A DNA stretch of 64,000 bases from positions 124,001 to 188,000 of the forward strand of contig LJHR01000009.1 in assembly GCA_001296005.1 (NCBI GenBank). The letters are read 5' to 3'. The position numbers and the translations under genes are program-made. This DNA is from an alpha proteobacterium AAP38 (GTDB lineage Bacteria; Pseudomonadota; Alphaproteobacteria; Azospirillales; Azospirillaceae). The notes beneath the pieces were generated by a model that ran no database searches, had not been told where the DNA came from, and saw nothing but the letters and a program-made list of their open reading frames with translations. Positions within the stretch are counted from its first letter, which is position 1; each line of letters opens with the position of its first letter. Below are positions 19,930 through 28,511 of this stretch, in pieces.

Positions 19930-20250
19930 ATGACCGCCAACTCTATCGACCAAGGCACCGGCAATGTCTTCGCCGACCTGGGTATGCCCGACCCGGAAAG
20001 CCACCTGTTGAAAGCCCAGCTTGTTGCCCGGCTTGCATCGGTCTTGAAGGATCAGGGCCTAACCCAAGCCGACGCCGCCCAGCGAGTGGGCGTCAGCCAA
20101 CCTGATATCTCCCGCCTGCTGCGCGGTCAGTTCCGGGATATCTCGGTGGAACGGCTGTTGCGCATGCTGGTGCGGTTGGGCTGTGCGGTGGATATCGTGG
20201 TCAAGCCAACCTCCGATGCGGCCCCAACGCCACTGATTTCGGTGGTGTGA
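19930..20250 (+). CDS. XRE-family HTH regulator, orphan antitoxin type
   Basis: The protein has 106 residues. The helix-turn-helix is GLTQADAAQRVGVSQPDISRLLRG, in two pieces, followed by ISVERLLRMLVRLGCAVDIVVKP, the layout of HigA/HTH_37 antitoxins whose toxin is a RelE-like Gp49 protein encoded just upstream. No such toxin gene is present; the upstream space is taken by the inverted repeat. The C-terminal PTSDAAPTPLISVV is unstructured. It either regulates other genes or is the survivor of a lost pair. Confidence 0.85.
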   Translation: MTANSIDQGTGNVFADLGMPDPESHLLKAQLVARLASVLKDQGLTQADAAQRVGVSQPDISRLLRGQFRDISVERLLRMLVRLGCAVDIVVKPTSDAAPTPLISVV

Positions 20251-20290
20251 CCTCCGTATGGATCATTACCTGCGAGTAGATCACTGCTGA

Positions 20291-20476
20291 CGCGACTATA
20301 ATCTGCTGACGGAACCCAATGCATGGCAGTCGGTGGCGGACTTGGCGGCCAAGCACCGGCTGACTGTATACGACGCCTCCTATCTGGCCCTGGCGCTGGA
20401 CCGTGGCCTGCCACTGGCCACCTTTGATAAGGAGATCATCGCGGCCGCCCGCTCCCTCTCCGTGCCGCTCTTCTAA
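20291..20476 (+). pseudogene. C-terminal remnant of a VapC/PIN-domain toxin
   Basis: An open frame of 61 codons with no start codon begins right after an in-frame TGA (20288-20290). It encodes LAAKHRLTVYDASYLALAL and RGLPLATFDKEIIAAA, the unmistakable C-terminal half of PIN toxins with two of the four acidic residues. The N-terminal half, carrying the first catalytic Asp, is absent. It is a broken gene. The rest of 20251-20560 holds no feature. Confidence 0.85.
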
Positions 20477-20560
20477 CCCCACCCCCCGATTGCACCGGGC
20501 AGCCTGCTGCGGTACAAGGCCCGCAAACCTTTTGCAGACGCTTATCTGAAGGATGCCCCC

Positions 20561-22237
20561 ATGGCCGCGTATCAATATGTCTATGTGATGAAGGGTGTGA
20601 CCAAGGTCTATCCCGGCGGCAAGAAGGTATTCGAGAATATCTGGCTGTCCTTCTATCCCGGCGCCAAGATCGGCGTGCTGGGTGTGAACGGCTCGGGTAA
20701 GTCGACCCTGCTGAAGATCATGGCGGGTCTGGACAAGGATTATAATGGCGAGGCCTGGTCCGCCGAAGGCGTGAAGGTCGGGTACCTGCCGCAGGAGCCG
20801 CAGTTGAACCCGGCCAAGAATGTCTGGGACAATGTCATGGAGGGCGTTGGCCCCACCAAGGCGCTGCTGGACCGGTTCAACGAAGTGTCGGAGGCCATGG
20901 CCGATCCCGATGCCGATTTCGATGCGCTGATGGCCGAACAGGCCGATTTGCAGGAAAAGATCGACGCGGCCGACGCCTGGGACCTGGACCGCACCGTCGA
21001 GATCGCCATGGATGCGCTCCGCTGCCCCGCCGGCGATGCCGACGTGAGCAAGCTGTCGGGCGGTGAGAAGCGCCGCGTGGCGCTGTGCAAGCTGCTGCTG
21101 TCCAAGCCCGACATGCTGCTGTTGGACGAACCGACCAACCATCTGGACGCCGAAAGCGTGGCCTGGCTGCAGCGCTTCCTGGCCGATTATCCCGGCACCG
21201 TCGTCATGGTCACCCACGACCGTTACTTCCTGGATGCCGTCACCGGCTGGATCCTGGAACTGGATCGCGGCTCGGGCATCCCGTATGAGGGCAATTATTC
21301 CGCCTGGCTGGAGCAGAAGCAGAAGCGTTTGGAACAGGAAGGCCGCGAAGAGGGTGCCAAGCAGAAGCAGCTGGCCCAGGAACTGGAATGGGTGCGCGCT
21401 TCTCCGAAGGCCCGTCAGGCCAAGTCCAAGGCCCGTATCCAGGCCTATGAAGAATTGCTGGCATCCGCCAACCAGAAGGAAGCCATCGGCGAAACCCGCA
21501 TCGTCATTCCCACGCCGCCGCGCCTGGGCAATGTCGTTATCGAGGCCGAGAACCTGCGCAAGGGCTTTGGCGACCGGCTGCTGATCGACGATCTGTCCTT
21601 CCGCCTGCCGCCCGGTGGGATTGTCGGCATCATCGGCCCCAACGGTGCCGGTAAGACCACCCTGTTCCGCATGATCACCGGCGCGGAAAAGCCCGATGGC
21701 GGCAATTTCCGCGTGGGCGAGACGGTGCAGCTGGGTTATGTGGACCAGAGCCGCGATAGCCTGGATGACAAGAAGAACGTCTGGGAGGAAATCTCCGGCG
21801 GTCTGGACGTGATCGAGTTGGGCAAGAAGTCCATGCCGTCCCGCGCCTATGTCAGCGCTTTCAACTTCCGTGGGCCGGATCAGCAGAAGAAGCTGGGCCA
21901 GCTGTCGGGTGGTGAGCGCAACCGCGTGCATCTGGCCAAGATGCTGAAGTCCGGCGCCAACGTTCTGCTGCTTGACGAACCGACCAACGATCTGGACGTT
22001 GAAACCCTGCGTGCGCTGGAAGAGGCGTTGACGACGTTCCCCGGCTGCGCCGTGGTCATCTCGCACGATCGCTGGTTCCTGGACCGTCTGGCCACGCACA
22101 TCCTGGCGTTCGAGGGCGACAGCCAGGTCGTCTGGTTCGAGGGCAACTACGCGGATTATGAAGCCGATAAGCGCCGCCGCCTGGGTGCAGAGGCCGACCA
22201 GCCGCACCGCATCAAGTACAAGCCGCTGGAACGCTGA
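20561..22237 (+). CDS. ettA: Energy-dependent translational throttle EttA (ABC-F)
   Basis: The protein has 558 residues with two ABC ATPase domains: Walker [10 protein letters not shown] near 41-49 and GPNGAGKTT in the second half; signatures LSGGEKRR and LSGGERNR; Walker [12 protein letters not shown] and [11 protein letters not shown]. There is no transmembrane part, and the linker plus the opening [18 protein letters not shown] match EttA rather than Uup. It binds the ribosomal E site and gates the first elongation step according to ATP/ADP. A strong terminator follows. Confidence 0.96.
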   Translation: MAAYQYVYVMKGVTKVYPGGKKVFENIWLSFYPGAKIGVLGVNGSGKSTLLKIMAGLDKDYNGEAWSAEGVKVGYLPQEPQLNPAKNVWDNVMEGVGPTKALLDRFNEVSEAMADPDADFDALMAEQADLQEKIDAADAWDLDRTVEIAMDALRCPAGDADVSKLSGGEKRRVALCKLLLSKPDMLLLDEPTNHLDAESVAWLQRFLADYPGTVVMVTHDRYFLDAVTGWILELDRGSGIPYEGNYSAWLEQKQKRLEQEGREEGAKQKQLAQELEWVRASPKARQAKSKARIQAYEELLASANQKEAIGETRIVIPTPPRLGNVVIEAENLRKGFGDRLLIDDLSFRLPPGGIVGIIGPNGAGKTTLFRMITGAEKPDGGNFRVGETVQLGYVDQSRDSLDDKKNVWEEISGGLDVIELGKKSMPSRAYVSAFNFRGPDQQKKLGQLSGGERNRVHLAKMLKSGANVLLLDEPTNDLDVETLRALEEALTTFPGCAVVISHDRWFLDRLATHILAFEGDSQVVWFEGNYADYEADKRRRLGAEADQPHRIKYKPLER

Positions 22238-22260
22238 TCCCGGCGCATAGCGTTGTTCTG

Positions 22261-22284
22261 GGGCCGGGGAGTAATCCCCGGCCC
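22261..22284 (+). terminator. Rho-independent terminator of ettA
   Basis: GGGCCGGGGA (22261-22270), loop GTAA, and TCCCCGGCCC (22275-22284) form a perfect 10-base stem followed by TTGTTC. It lies 23 bases after the ettA stop and 25 before rsuA. Confidence 0.8.
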
Positions 22285-22309
22285 TTGTTCATTCAAAGAG
22301 GTTCTATCG

Positions 22310-23020
22310 ATGCGCCTTGTCCGCCTGATCGCCAATCTGGGTTATGGCAGCCAGCGCGACGTGAAGATTCTGCTGAAGGATGGCCGCGTGACGCGGGCCG
22401 ATGGCAGCACCCTGTCCGATGGGGACAAGGTCGAGCATGCTGATATCCGTATCGATGGTGAGGAACTGGACCCGCCGCAGGGTTCGGTGCTGATGCTGCA
22501 CAAGCCGGCGGGTTACACCTGCTCCACCAGCGATCCCGGCCGGGTGGTGTATGAGCTGCTGCCGGAGCGGTTTGAATATCGCAACCCGATCATCGCGCCA
22601 GTGGGAAGGCTGGATCGGGATACGACCGGCCTGCTGCTGCTGACCGATGATGGTCAGCTGCTTCACCGCATCATCTCGCCCAAGGCCAATGTGCCCAAGG
22701 TCTATGAGGCCGAACTGGCCCGTCCCCTGACGGGGGAGGAAGCGGCGGTGTTCGCATCCGGTACGCTGATGCTGAAGTCGGAGAAGACGCCGCTTCTGCC
22801 GGCCACGCTGGACGTGCTGGGTGAGAAGCGGGCGCGCCTCACCATCCAGGAAGGGCGCTATCACCAGATCCGCCGCATGTTCGCGGCGGTCGGCAACCAT
22901 GTGGAGACGCTGCACCGCGTCTCCATCGGTGGGCTGACGCTGGGCGATCTGGCGGAGGGGGAATGGCGGCTGCTGGACGCGGGCGAGGTCGCGTCCGTCT
23001 TCGCCGCCGCCGCTTCCTGA
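22310..23020 (+). CDS. rsuA: 16S rRNA pseudouridine516 synthase RsuA family
   Basis: The protein has 236 residues. An N-terminal S4 domain (MRLVRLIANLGYGSQRDVKILL) precedes the synthase core with GRLDRDTTGLLLLTDDG; D102 is catalytic. The closing GRYHQIRRMFAAVGNHV is the RsuA signature. It has no tail, unlike the RluB relative at 308-1624. The ATG at 22310 begins exactly at the S4 domain. It sits seven bases from the convergent entericidin stop. Confidence 0.93.
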   Translation: MRLVRLIANLGYGSQRDVKILLKDGRVTRADGSTLSDGDKVEHADIRIDGEELDPPQGSVLMLHKPAGYTCSTSDPGRVVYELLPERFEYRNPIIAPVGRLDRDTTGLLLLTDDGQLLHRIISPKANVPKVYEAELARPLTGEEAAVFASGTLMLKSEKTPLLPATLDVLGEKRARLTIQEGRYHQIRRMFAAVGNHVETLHRVSIGGLTLGDLAEGEWRLLDAGEVASVFAAAAS

Positions 23021-23026
23021 CGCCCC

Positions 23027-23155
23027 TTACTGCGCGCCCTTCTCGATGGCCTTACCGGCGCTCTTGATGTCCTTGCCCACGCCTTCAACGGTATTGCAGG
23101 CGGAAAGCGACAGGGCGGCCAGGGCGAGGGTGGTGAGGATCAGGGCGCGTTTCAT
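23027..23155 (-). CDS. Entericidin-type small lipoprotein
   Basis: The protein has 42 residues. The sequence MKRALILTTLALAALSLSAC is a signal peptide with lipobox LSAC, followed by NTVEGVGKDIKSAGKAIEKG, the entericidin A/B signature. It is a small outer-membrane lipoprotein of the antidote/toxin peptide family; in most Alphaproteobacteria only its envelope-stress link is inferred. An in-frame ATG at 23167 would add four residues. It lies between rsuA and tlyA on the opposite strand. Confidence 0.9.
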   Translation of the reverse strand: MKRALILTTLALAALSLSACNTVEGVGKDIKSAGKAIEKGAQ

Positions 23156-23219
23156 TGTCTTATCCATGGTTCTGGGACTATCTATCCCGGTTACCCCATT
23201 ATCGCAAAAGCGGGTTCCC

Positions 23220-23984
23220 ATGTCCAAGCCGCCAAAAGTTAAAGAGCCGAAAGTCAGAGTGGATCAGGCTTTGGTCGATCGTGGCTTGGCCGAAAGCCGG
23301 TCCAAGGCCCAGGCCCTTATCCTGGCCGGTCTGGTCTATGCCGACACCCGCCGCATCGACAAGGCCGGCGATACCGTGCCGGAAAGCCAGCTGCTGCTGG
23401 TAAAGGGCCAGGACCATCCCTGGGTCAGCCGGGGTGGGCTGAAGCTGGTGAAGGGGCTGGACAATTTCGGGATCGATCCTACCGGCTTTGTCGGCATTGA
23501 TGTGGGGGCCTCTACCGGCGGCTTCACCGATGTGCTGCTAACGCGGGGGGCGGCCAAGGTCTATGCCGTCGATGTCGGACATGGGCAGCTGGCCTGGAAA
23601 ATCCGGGAGGATGAACGGGTGGTGGTGCTGGAGAAAACCAACGCCCGCCACCTGACGGCGGAGATCATCCCCGATCCCGTCGATATCGTGGTCTGCGATG
23701 CCAGCTTCATCGGTCTGGAAACGGTGCTGCCCGCCGCCATGGCCCTGACCAAGCCCGGCGCTTACCTCGTCGCCCTGATCAAGCCGCAGTTTGAGGTGGG
23801 CAAAGGCCGCGTGGGCAAGGGCGGGGTGGTGCGGGAGCCGGAACTGCACCAGGAGGTCTGCGACCGTATCCAAGGCTGGCTGGCGGGGCAGGCGGGCTGG
23901 ACCGTGCTGGGCGTAGTTGAAAGCCCGATCACGGGGCCGGAGGGGAATAAGGAGTTCCTGATCGGGGGACGCCGGGAGGGGTAA
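23220..23984 (+). CDS. tlyA: TlyA-family rRNA 2'-O-methyltransferase
   Basis: The protein has 254 residues. An S4 domain (VRVDQALVDRGLAESRSKAQALI) is followed by an RrmJ/FtsJ-type methyltransferase with SAM motif VGIDVGASTGGFTDVLL and the second motif DIVVCDASFIGLETVLP. Homologues methylate the 2'-OH of rRNA cytidines (C1409 of 16S and C1920 of 23S in mycobacteria). The ATG at 23220 is placed by the conserved S4 start. Divergent from the entericidin gene, it shares a 64-base gap with it. Confidence 0.92.
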   Translation: MSKPPKVKEPKVRVDQALVDRGLAESRSKAQALILAGLVYADTRRIDKAGDTVPESQLLLVKGQDHPWVSRGGLKLVKGLDNFGIDPTGFVGIDVGASTGGFTDVLLTRGAAKVYAVDVGHGQLAWKIREDERVVVLEKTNARHLTAEIIPDPVDIVVCDASFIGLETVLPAAMALTKPGAYLVALIKPQFEVGKGRVGKGGVVREPELHQEVCDRIQGWLAGQAGWTVLGVVESPITGPEGNKEFLIGGRREG

Positions 23985-24011
23985 GGAAGGACGCACCCTC
24001 ACCCTGCGTGG

Positions 24012-24150
24012 TCCCCTCACCCTCCCAAACGCTGACACGTTCGGGCCCCTCCCTCTCCCACTGTCGTGGGCGAGGGGCTTCAATTTCGCCCCTCTACCGC
24101 TTGCGGGAGAGAGAGGCGCCCGTTGGCGTTAGCCAATGGGAGGGTGAGGG
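24012..24150. repeat. 139-base intergenic palindromic repeat, copy 1
   Basis: It begins CCCCTCACCCTCCC and ends GGGAGGGTGAGGG, with internal hairpins around CCCTCCCTCTCCC. Read on the minus strand, it matches the copy at 52589-52725 closely along its full length, so the two are inverted with respect to each other. It lies between tlyA and amn and contains no gene. Confidence 0.85.
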
Positions 24151-24171
24151 TAGCACCATCCGTGCCCCGTG

Positions 24172-25683
24172 TTACTGAAACGCCGCTTCCGCAAAGCTGC
24201 GCAGCTTGCGGCTATGCAGCCGTTCCAGGCCCGTGTCGCGCATCATTTCCATGGCGCGCATACCGATGGCCAGATGCTGGTCCACGCGGGCGCGGTAGAA
24301 ATGGTTTGCCATGCCGGGCAGCTTGATCTCGCCGTGCAGCGGCTTGTCCGACACGCACAGCAAGGTGCCGTAGGGGACGCGGAAGCGGAAGCCGTTGGCG
24401 GCGACCGTTGCCGATTCCATGTCCAGCGCGATGGCGCGCGACTGGCTGAACCGCTGTACCGGCTCGCTATGGTCGCGCAGTTCCCAGTTGCGGTTGTCGA
24501 TGGTGGCAACGGTGCCCGTGCGCATGATCGACTTCAGCTCCCAGCCCTTCAGGCCGGTCACTTCCTCCACCGCGTCCTCCAGCGCCACCTGCACCTCTGC
24601 CAGGGCCGGGACGGGAACCCAGGTCGGCAGGTCGGCATCCAGCACCTTGTCGTCACGCACATAGCCATGGGCCAGGGCATAATCGCCCAGCTTCTGGGTG
24701 TCGCGCAGGCCCGCGCAATGGCCCAGCATCAGCCAGACATGTGGACGCAAGACGGCAATATGGTCGCTGATCGTCTTGGCGTTGGATGGGCCGACGCCGA
24801 TATTGACGATGGTGATGCCGTTGCCGTCCTTGCGCTTCAGGTGATATGCTGGCATCTGCGGCAGGCGGGCGACCTTCTGGCCCTGCGGCTCCTTGCCCGG
24901 ATAAACGGCCTGGTTCCAGGTGATGTGGTCGCCTGGCTCAATGAAGGCTTCGTACTGGCGGCGATAGGCCTGGGTGGCCGGGTCGTCCGACGGCTCCATG
25001 ATCTCCAGCCCACGGCGCACGAACTCATCAATGTAGAACTGATAGTTCGTAAACAGGACGTAGTTCTGGAAATGGTCGGGCTTGGTCGCCGTGTAGTGCT
25101 TCAGCCGGTGCAGGCTGTAATCCACGCGGGGCGCGGTGAACAGGGCCAATGGACGGGCGTGCCCCGGCGGGGTGATGTGCGTGCCGTTGACGATGCTGTC
25201 ATCCATGTAGATCAGATCGGGCAGGTCGAAATAGTCGCGCAGCTGGTACAGCCGCTCCGGCGTCAGGTCGCCTTCGACATGCATGCCCTCGGGATAGGCG
25301 AACTGGATCGGGATCGGCGTCTCGCTGATCCCCACTTCCAGCGGCACACCGTGATTCTTCACCAGCAGCGAGAACTGATGGTGAAGGTAATGGTCGAACA
25401 GGTCGGGGCGCGTGACGGTGGTGCGGAAGGTGCCCATGCCATGGACGAAGCCATAGGCCAGGCGGCTGTCGATGCGGGGTTCGCTGTCGATGCGGATCTG
25501 AATGAAGGGGTAGCAGGCGCGCACACGCCCGCCCAAATCCTCGCCACGGGCAAAAGCAGAAAACCGGTCACGCAGAAAATCGACGGCCTGATCATAAAGC
25601 GCCCGGACACGGGCATATGCGCCATCAGCGTCGGTGAAGCTTTCCACCGGCAGATCAAGGGTCGAATTGTTGGATGAAATCAC
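24172..25683 (-). CDS. amn: AMP nucleosidase
   Basis: The protein has 503 residues. The N-terminal AMP nucleosidase-specific domain (about 1-180, with RVRALYDQAVDFLRDRF) is followed by a nucleoside-phosphorylase-like domain with IVNIGVGPSNAKTISDHIAVLRP and ALDMESATVAANGFRFRVPYG, the purine/ribose-binding region with the key DMES. It cleaves AMP to adenine and ribose 5-phosphate. The start is GTG at 25683 with AGGAG seven to eight bases upstream. nrdB lies upstream on the same strand with a long hairpin between. Confidence 0.95.
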   Translation of the reverse strand: MISSNNSTLDLPVESFTDADGAYARVRALYDQAVDFLRDRFSAFARGEDLGGRVRACYPFIQIRIDSEPRIDSRLAYGFVHGMGTFRTTVTRPDLFDHYLHHQFSLLVKNHGVPLEVGISETPIPIQFAYPEGMHVEGDLTPERLYQLRDYFDLPDLIYMDDSIVNGTHITPPGHARPLALFTAPRVDYSLHRLKHYTATKPDHFQNYVLFTNYQFYIDEFVRRGLEIMEPSDDPATQAYRRQYEAFIEPGDHITWNQAVYPGKEPQGQKVARLPQMPAYHLKRKDGNGITIVNIGVGPSNAKTISDHIAVLRPHVWLMLGHCAGLRDTQKLGDYALAHGYVRDDKVLDADLPTWVPVPALAEVQVALEDAVEEVTGLKGWELKSIMRTGTVATIDNRNWELRDHSEPVQRFSQSRAIALDMESATVAANGFRFRVPYGTLLCVSDKPLHGEIKLPGMANHFYRARVDQHLAIGMRAMEMMRDTGLERLHSRKLRSFAEAAFQ

Positions 25684-25767
25684 TGTGCAAGCTCCTATGA
25701 GTTTGCACTTCTTTATGCGCCAAGCCAGGGGGGCTTGGGAAGGGGCATTTTGCAGGCAGACATGTTA

Positions 25768-25806
25768 AGGGCCCGGCGCGGCATTTTTGCCGCTGTACCG
25801 GGCCCT
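25768..25806 (-). terminator. Long hairpin between nrdB and amn
   Basis: AGGGCCCGG (25768-25776) pairs with CCGGGCCCT (25798-25806). Inside, GCGGCA (25779-25784) pairs with TGCCGC (25788-25793). The stem starts 17 bases after the nrdB stop and likely ends its transcript, although no strong U-run follows. Confidence 0.6.
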
Positions 25807-25822
25807 GCATCAGCCAGAAAAC

Positions 25823-26785
25823 TTAGTCGCCGAACGCTTCTTCCCAGCTGCCCTTGGTGGCGGCCTTGGAATATTCGGTGGCGCGGTTTTCGAAGAAGTT
25901 GGTGTGTTCCACGCCGTTCAGGATGGCATCCATCCAGGGCAGAGGGTTCTTTTCGGTCTTGTAGATGGGCTGCAGGCCCAGCTGTGCCAGACGGCGGTCG
26001 GCGATGTAGCGGATGTACTTCTTCACATCCTCGCCTTCCATGCCCTTCACGGCACCCATCTCGAACGCCAGATCGATGAAGGCGTCCTCATGATGCACGA
26101 TGGTTTCGCAGGCGACATACAGCTCGCGCTGGAACTCATCGTCCCAGACCTCGGGGTTTTCGGAAATGAAGGTCTTGAACAGCTGAATGATCGACTGGGT
26201 GTGCAGGCTTTCATCGCGCACCGACCAGGTGACGATCTGTCCCATGCCCTTCATCTTCCCGAAGCGTGGGAAGTTCATAAGGATGGCGAAGCTGGCGAAC
26301 AGCTGCAGGCCTTCGGTGAAGGCGCCGAACACCGCCAGCGTCTTGGCGATGTCCTTTTTACTGTCGACATTGAACTCGTGCATGTAGTCGTACTTGTCCT
26401 TCATCGCCTTGTAATGAAGGAACGCCGAATACTCGACCTCGGGCATGCCGATTGTGTCAAGCAGGTGGCTGTAGGCTGCGATATGCACCGTCTCCATAGC
26501 GGAGAAAGCGGCCAGCATCATGCAGACCTCGGTCGGCTGGAACACGCGGCTATAATGCCGCATGTAGCAATTGTTCACCTCGACATCGGCCTGGGTGAAG
26601 AATCGGAAAATCTGCGTCAGCAGGTTCCGCTCGCCGTCCGACAGGTTGTTGCGCCAGTCTTTGACGTCATCGGCCAGCGGCACTTCCTCCGGCAGCCAAT
26701 GGATTCGCTGCTGCGTCAGCCAGGCCTCATAGGCCCATGGATAGCGGAAAGGCTTGTAAACCGGGTTCGGCGTCAGCAAGGACAT
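25823..26785 (-). CDS. nrdB: Class Ia ribonucleotide reductase beta subunit
   Basis: The protein has 320 residues. The diiron ligands fall at D67, E98, H101, E158, E192 and H195, with the radical tyrosine Y105, in METVHIAAYSH and RDESLHTQ, the spacing of E. coli NrdB. It supplies the tyrosyl radical for deoxynucleotide synthesis. The alpha subunit nrdA is not adjacent; downstream is amn and upstream is the AT-rich insertion. The C-terminal tail (SWEEAFGD) is the usual NrdA-docking end type. A possible NrdR box lies just upstream. Confidence 0.96.
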   Translation of the reverse strand: MSLLTPNPVYKPFRYPWAYEAWLTQQRIHWLPEEVPLADDVKDWRNNLSDGERNLLTQIFRFFTQADVEVNNCYMRHYSRVFQPTEVCMMLAAFSAMETVHIAAYSHLLDTIGMPEVEYSAFLHYKAMKDKYDYMHEFNVDSKKDIAKTLAVFGAFTEGLQLFASFAILMNFPRFGKMKGMGQIVTWSVRDESLHTQSIIQLFKTFISENPEVWDDEFQRELYVACETIVHHEDAFIDLAFEMGAVKGMEGEDVKKYIRYIADRRLAQLGLQPIYKTEKNPLPWMDAILNGVEHTNFFENRATEYSKAATKGSWEEAFGD

Positions 26786-26792
26786 GGCACCA

Positions 26793-26808
26793 ACACTAGA
26801 TGTAGGGG
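26793..26808. promoter_or_regulatory. Possible NrdR box upstream of nrdB
   Basis: ACACTAGATGTAGGGG is an imperfect 16-base dyad (five of eight half-site positions match) that resembles NrdR boxes. It sits only seven bases from the nrdB ATG, closer than usual, and no second box at about 31 bases was found. The call is weak. Confidence 0.25.
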
Positions 26809-27054
26809 GTGGATGCCGTAAGCTAGCACAATGGGCGGCGGGGGGAAGGGGTCTTTGGCTGTGAATGATGTGGATAAAGGGGATGGTCGAAAGGGTGGGG
26901 TGCGTCGACGATGCCCGTTGGCAGAGTTGGCTGCCGCCGTAGGCTGTGTAATTGCTTGACGGTCTGGTCGATTTGGATAGCTTGTGAAAGCTTCACTGCA
27001 TGCATTTTAGGCCGGTTTTTACGCCAATTGGTCGGATTCAGGGAGCCTGCGCCG

Positions 27055-27672
27055 ATGAAATTTAAAATTGATGACTTTGTCTACGATATTTTAATTGAGA
27101 TGGGGCATTCCTCAATGTGCCTTGTTCCCGATGCCCTGCGATCGGGATTTCAAGAGATCTATAGAATTGAGCCTTCTCCAGCGCGACATTCTGACGTTTA
27201 CAATGCGGTCAGGATTGAATTGGAGCGTCAGCCATCAGCGACTAGAATCATGCTGTATGGTGGTTCTGCCGTCGCGGCGTTAAACCAGGCTTGCGAGAAT
27301 TCGCAAAATAAATCTGTGACTGTTCACTTGATCAATAAAGAGCCAGATTGTGATCTGGGCTCTTCTGCAGATATTCATCATGGTTTGGTGGATGAAATTC
27401 AGGTTGTCCGGCGCTGGTTCAGCGACAATATATTTCATCCTATTGTTATCGTGAGCGGTGTCGGAGGTGATCGGGGGCGGTTGCTGGTTTCTGAGGTGAT
27501 CGATGCATTGCTGGATATTTGTCCGCTTTATTATTTTCAGATGCTTGATGATGATTTGCGTCGCAATGTATTGGTCGCGGTACCTCCAGCCTGGGTTTAT
27601 GCGTGGGCAGCCGGCGGCGCGGCTTCTATATCAGGTGGCCAAACAGCTACAGCTCACAGCAGTCAGGATTGA
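27055..27672 (+). CDS. Unknown protein in AT-rich insertion
   Basis: The protein has 205 residues and no family I recognise. It has an alternating strand-helix composition with a possible Rossmann-like segment (RIMLYGGSAVAALNQACEN; HPIVIVSGVGGDRGRLL). Base composition is far more AT-rich than its surroundings, as in the next gene. The last 20 residues (AAGGAASISGGQTATAHSSQD in part) look low-complexity, while another frame reads AARLLYQVAKQLQLTAVRID at the same place, so a frameshift near 27600 is possible. The stop is two bases from the glycosyltransferase ATG, so the two are coupled. It probably acts in surface glycan synthesis by association only. Confidence 0.65.
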   Translation: MKFKIDDFVYDILIEMGHSSMCLVPDALRSGFQEIYRIEPSPARHSDVYNAVRIELERQPSATRIMLYGGSAVAALNQACENSQNKSVTVHLINKEPDCDLGSSADIHHGLVDEIQVVRRWFSDNIFHPIVIVSGVGGDRGRLLVSEVIDALLDICPLYYFQMLDDDLRRNVLVAVPPAWVYAWAAGGAASISGGQTATAHSSQD

Positions 27673-27674
27673 TC

Positions 27675-28475
27675 ATGTTAGTGGAGAATTTTGGTGTTCA
27701 CTGGCTGCGCATAAATCTGCCATTTCCATGTGAAGTACATTGGTGCCGCCCGGTGCGGCTAGAAGTAAATGATAATTACAAGGTGTTGCTGATCAATAGT
27801 GAGCCATTGGAGTTTCTTGTTAGTGTCGATGAGTTGTCAAAAATATATCAGTACTTTGACCTTATAATTGCTTACCATCCCCGTTACAGCGTATTTCCAA
27901 ATTGTGTCCTTAGGCCATTTGGGTGTCTCTATGCAACGAAGACTCCCTCCAGAAAGGAATTCTCTGCAAGCTTTCTATTCAGCATTGGAAGCAATCGACC
28001 GAAGCGCATTGGGTATGCGGAGCGCATCAATCTTCTGAATGATTTGTCGCTGGGTTCTACAATACCCCTGCGCGTTTACAAAGGCCGTCAATACGCTATG
28101 GATGACCGGGTCCCTTATCCGCTTCTGCCTGACGATACCAAGAACGTTTTGTTCGAATCTATGTTTCACATTGCTATCGAAAATGCATTTGATGAGCATT
28201 ATTTTTCTGAAAAATTAATGGACTGTTTTGCGACTTATACCATTCCTATCTATATGGGGTGTCCAAATATCGGTGATTACTTCGATGTCGATGGAATGAT
28301 ATTGATTTCGCCGGGCGATAATATAACGGAGGTTTTAAATCGGTTGACCATTTCCGACTATTGGAACCGCCTTGAAAGCATGGCTGAAAATAGTAGGCGG
28401 GCTCAGAAGTATTTCGCCTATCTGCCGGCGTGCCGAAGCCTCATTCTTGAGGCTTGGCGTCATCGTCAAAAGTAG
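27675..28475 (+). CDS. Family 10 (fucosyltransferase-type) glycosyltransferase
   Basis: The protein has 266 residues. The C-terminal half has the GT10 donor-binding signature FHIAIENAFDEHYFSEKLMD followed by YTIPIYMGCPNIGDYF, matching the ENs...Y.TEKL..aF..gtvPiYwG.pni pattern of alpha-1,3-fucosyltransferases. The upstream half (RPFGCLYATKTPSRKEF) is the less conserved acceptor region. It most likely transfers fucose or a related GDP-sugar onto a surface glycan. It is coupled to the preceding unknown gene and AT-rich: two 60-base lines sampled in the insertion have 24 and 19 G+C. That contrast suggests horizontal acquisition. Confidence 0.85.
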   Translation: MLVENFGVHWLRINLPFPCEVHWCRPVRLEVNDNYKVLLINSEPLEFLVSVDELSKIYQYFDLIIAYHPRYSVFPNCVLRPFGCLYATKTPSRKEFSASFLFSIGSNRPKRIGYAERINLLNDLSLGSTIPLRVYKGRQYAMDDRVPYPLLPDDTKNVLFESMFHIAIENAFDEHYFSEKLMDCFATYTIPIYMGCPNIGDYFDVDGMILISPGDNITEVLNRLTISDYWNRLESMAENSRRAQKYFAYLPACRSLILEAWRHRQK

Positions 28476-28511
28476 CCGGCCCCTACTCTCAGATCTTGAA
28501 CGTGTCGACCG

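Noticed and set aside
20201-22207. 668-codon minus-strand open frame
   Set aside because: Antisense to ettA and the XRE gene; no recognisable domain.
26956-26983. Promoter TTGACG-16-TAGCTT for the AT-rich insertion
   Set aside because: The -10 matches TATAAT at only three positions, so it is not better than chance in this sequence.
27503-27733. Alternative frame over the end of the unknown AT-rich gene
   Set aside because: It reads plausibly (LLYQVAKQLQLTAVRID) but has no start of its own; the coupled stop/start at 27672/27675 favours the annotated frame. Kept only as a possible frameshift note.
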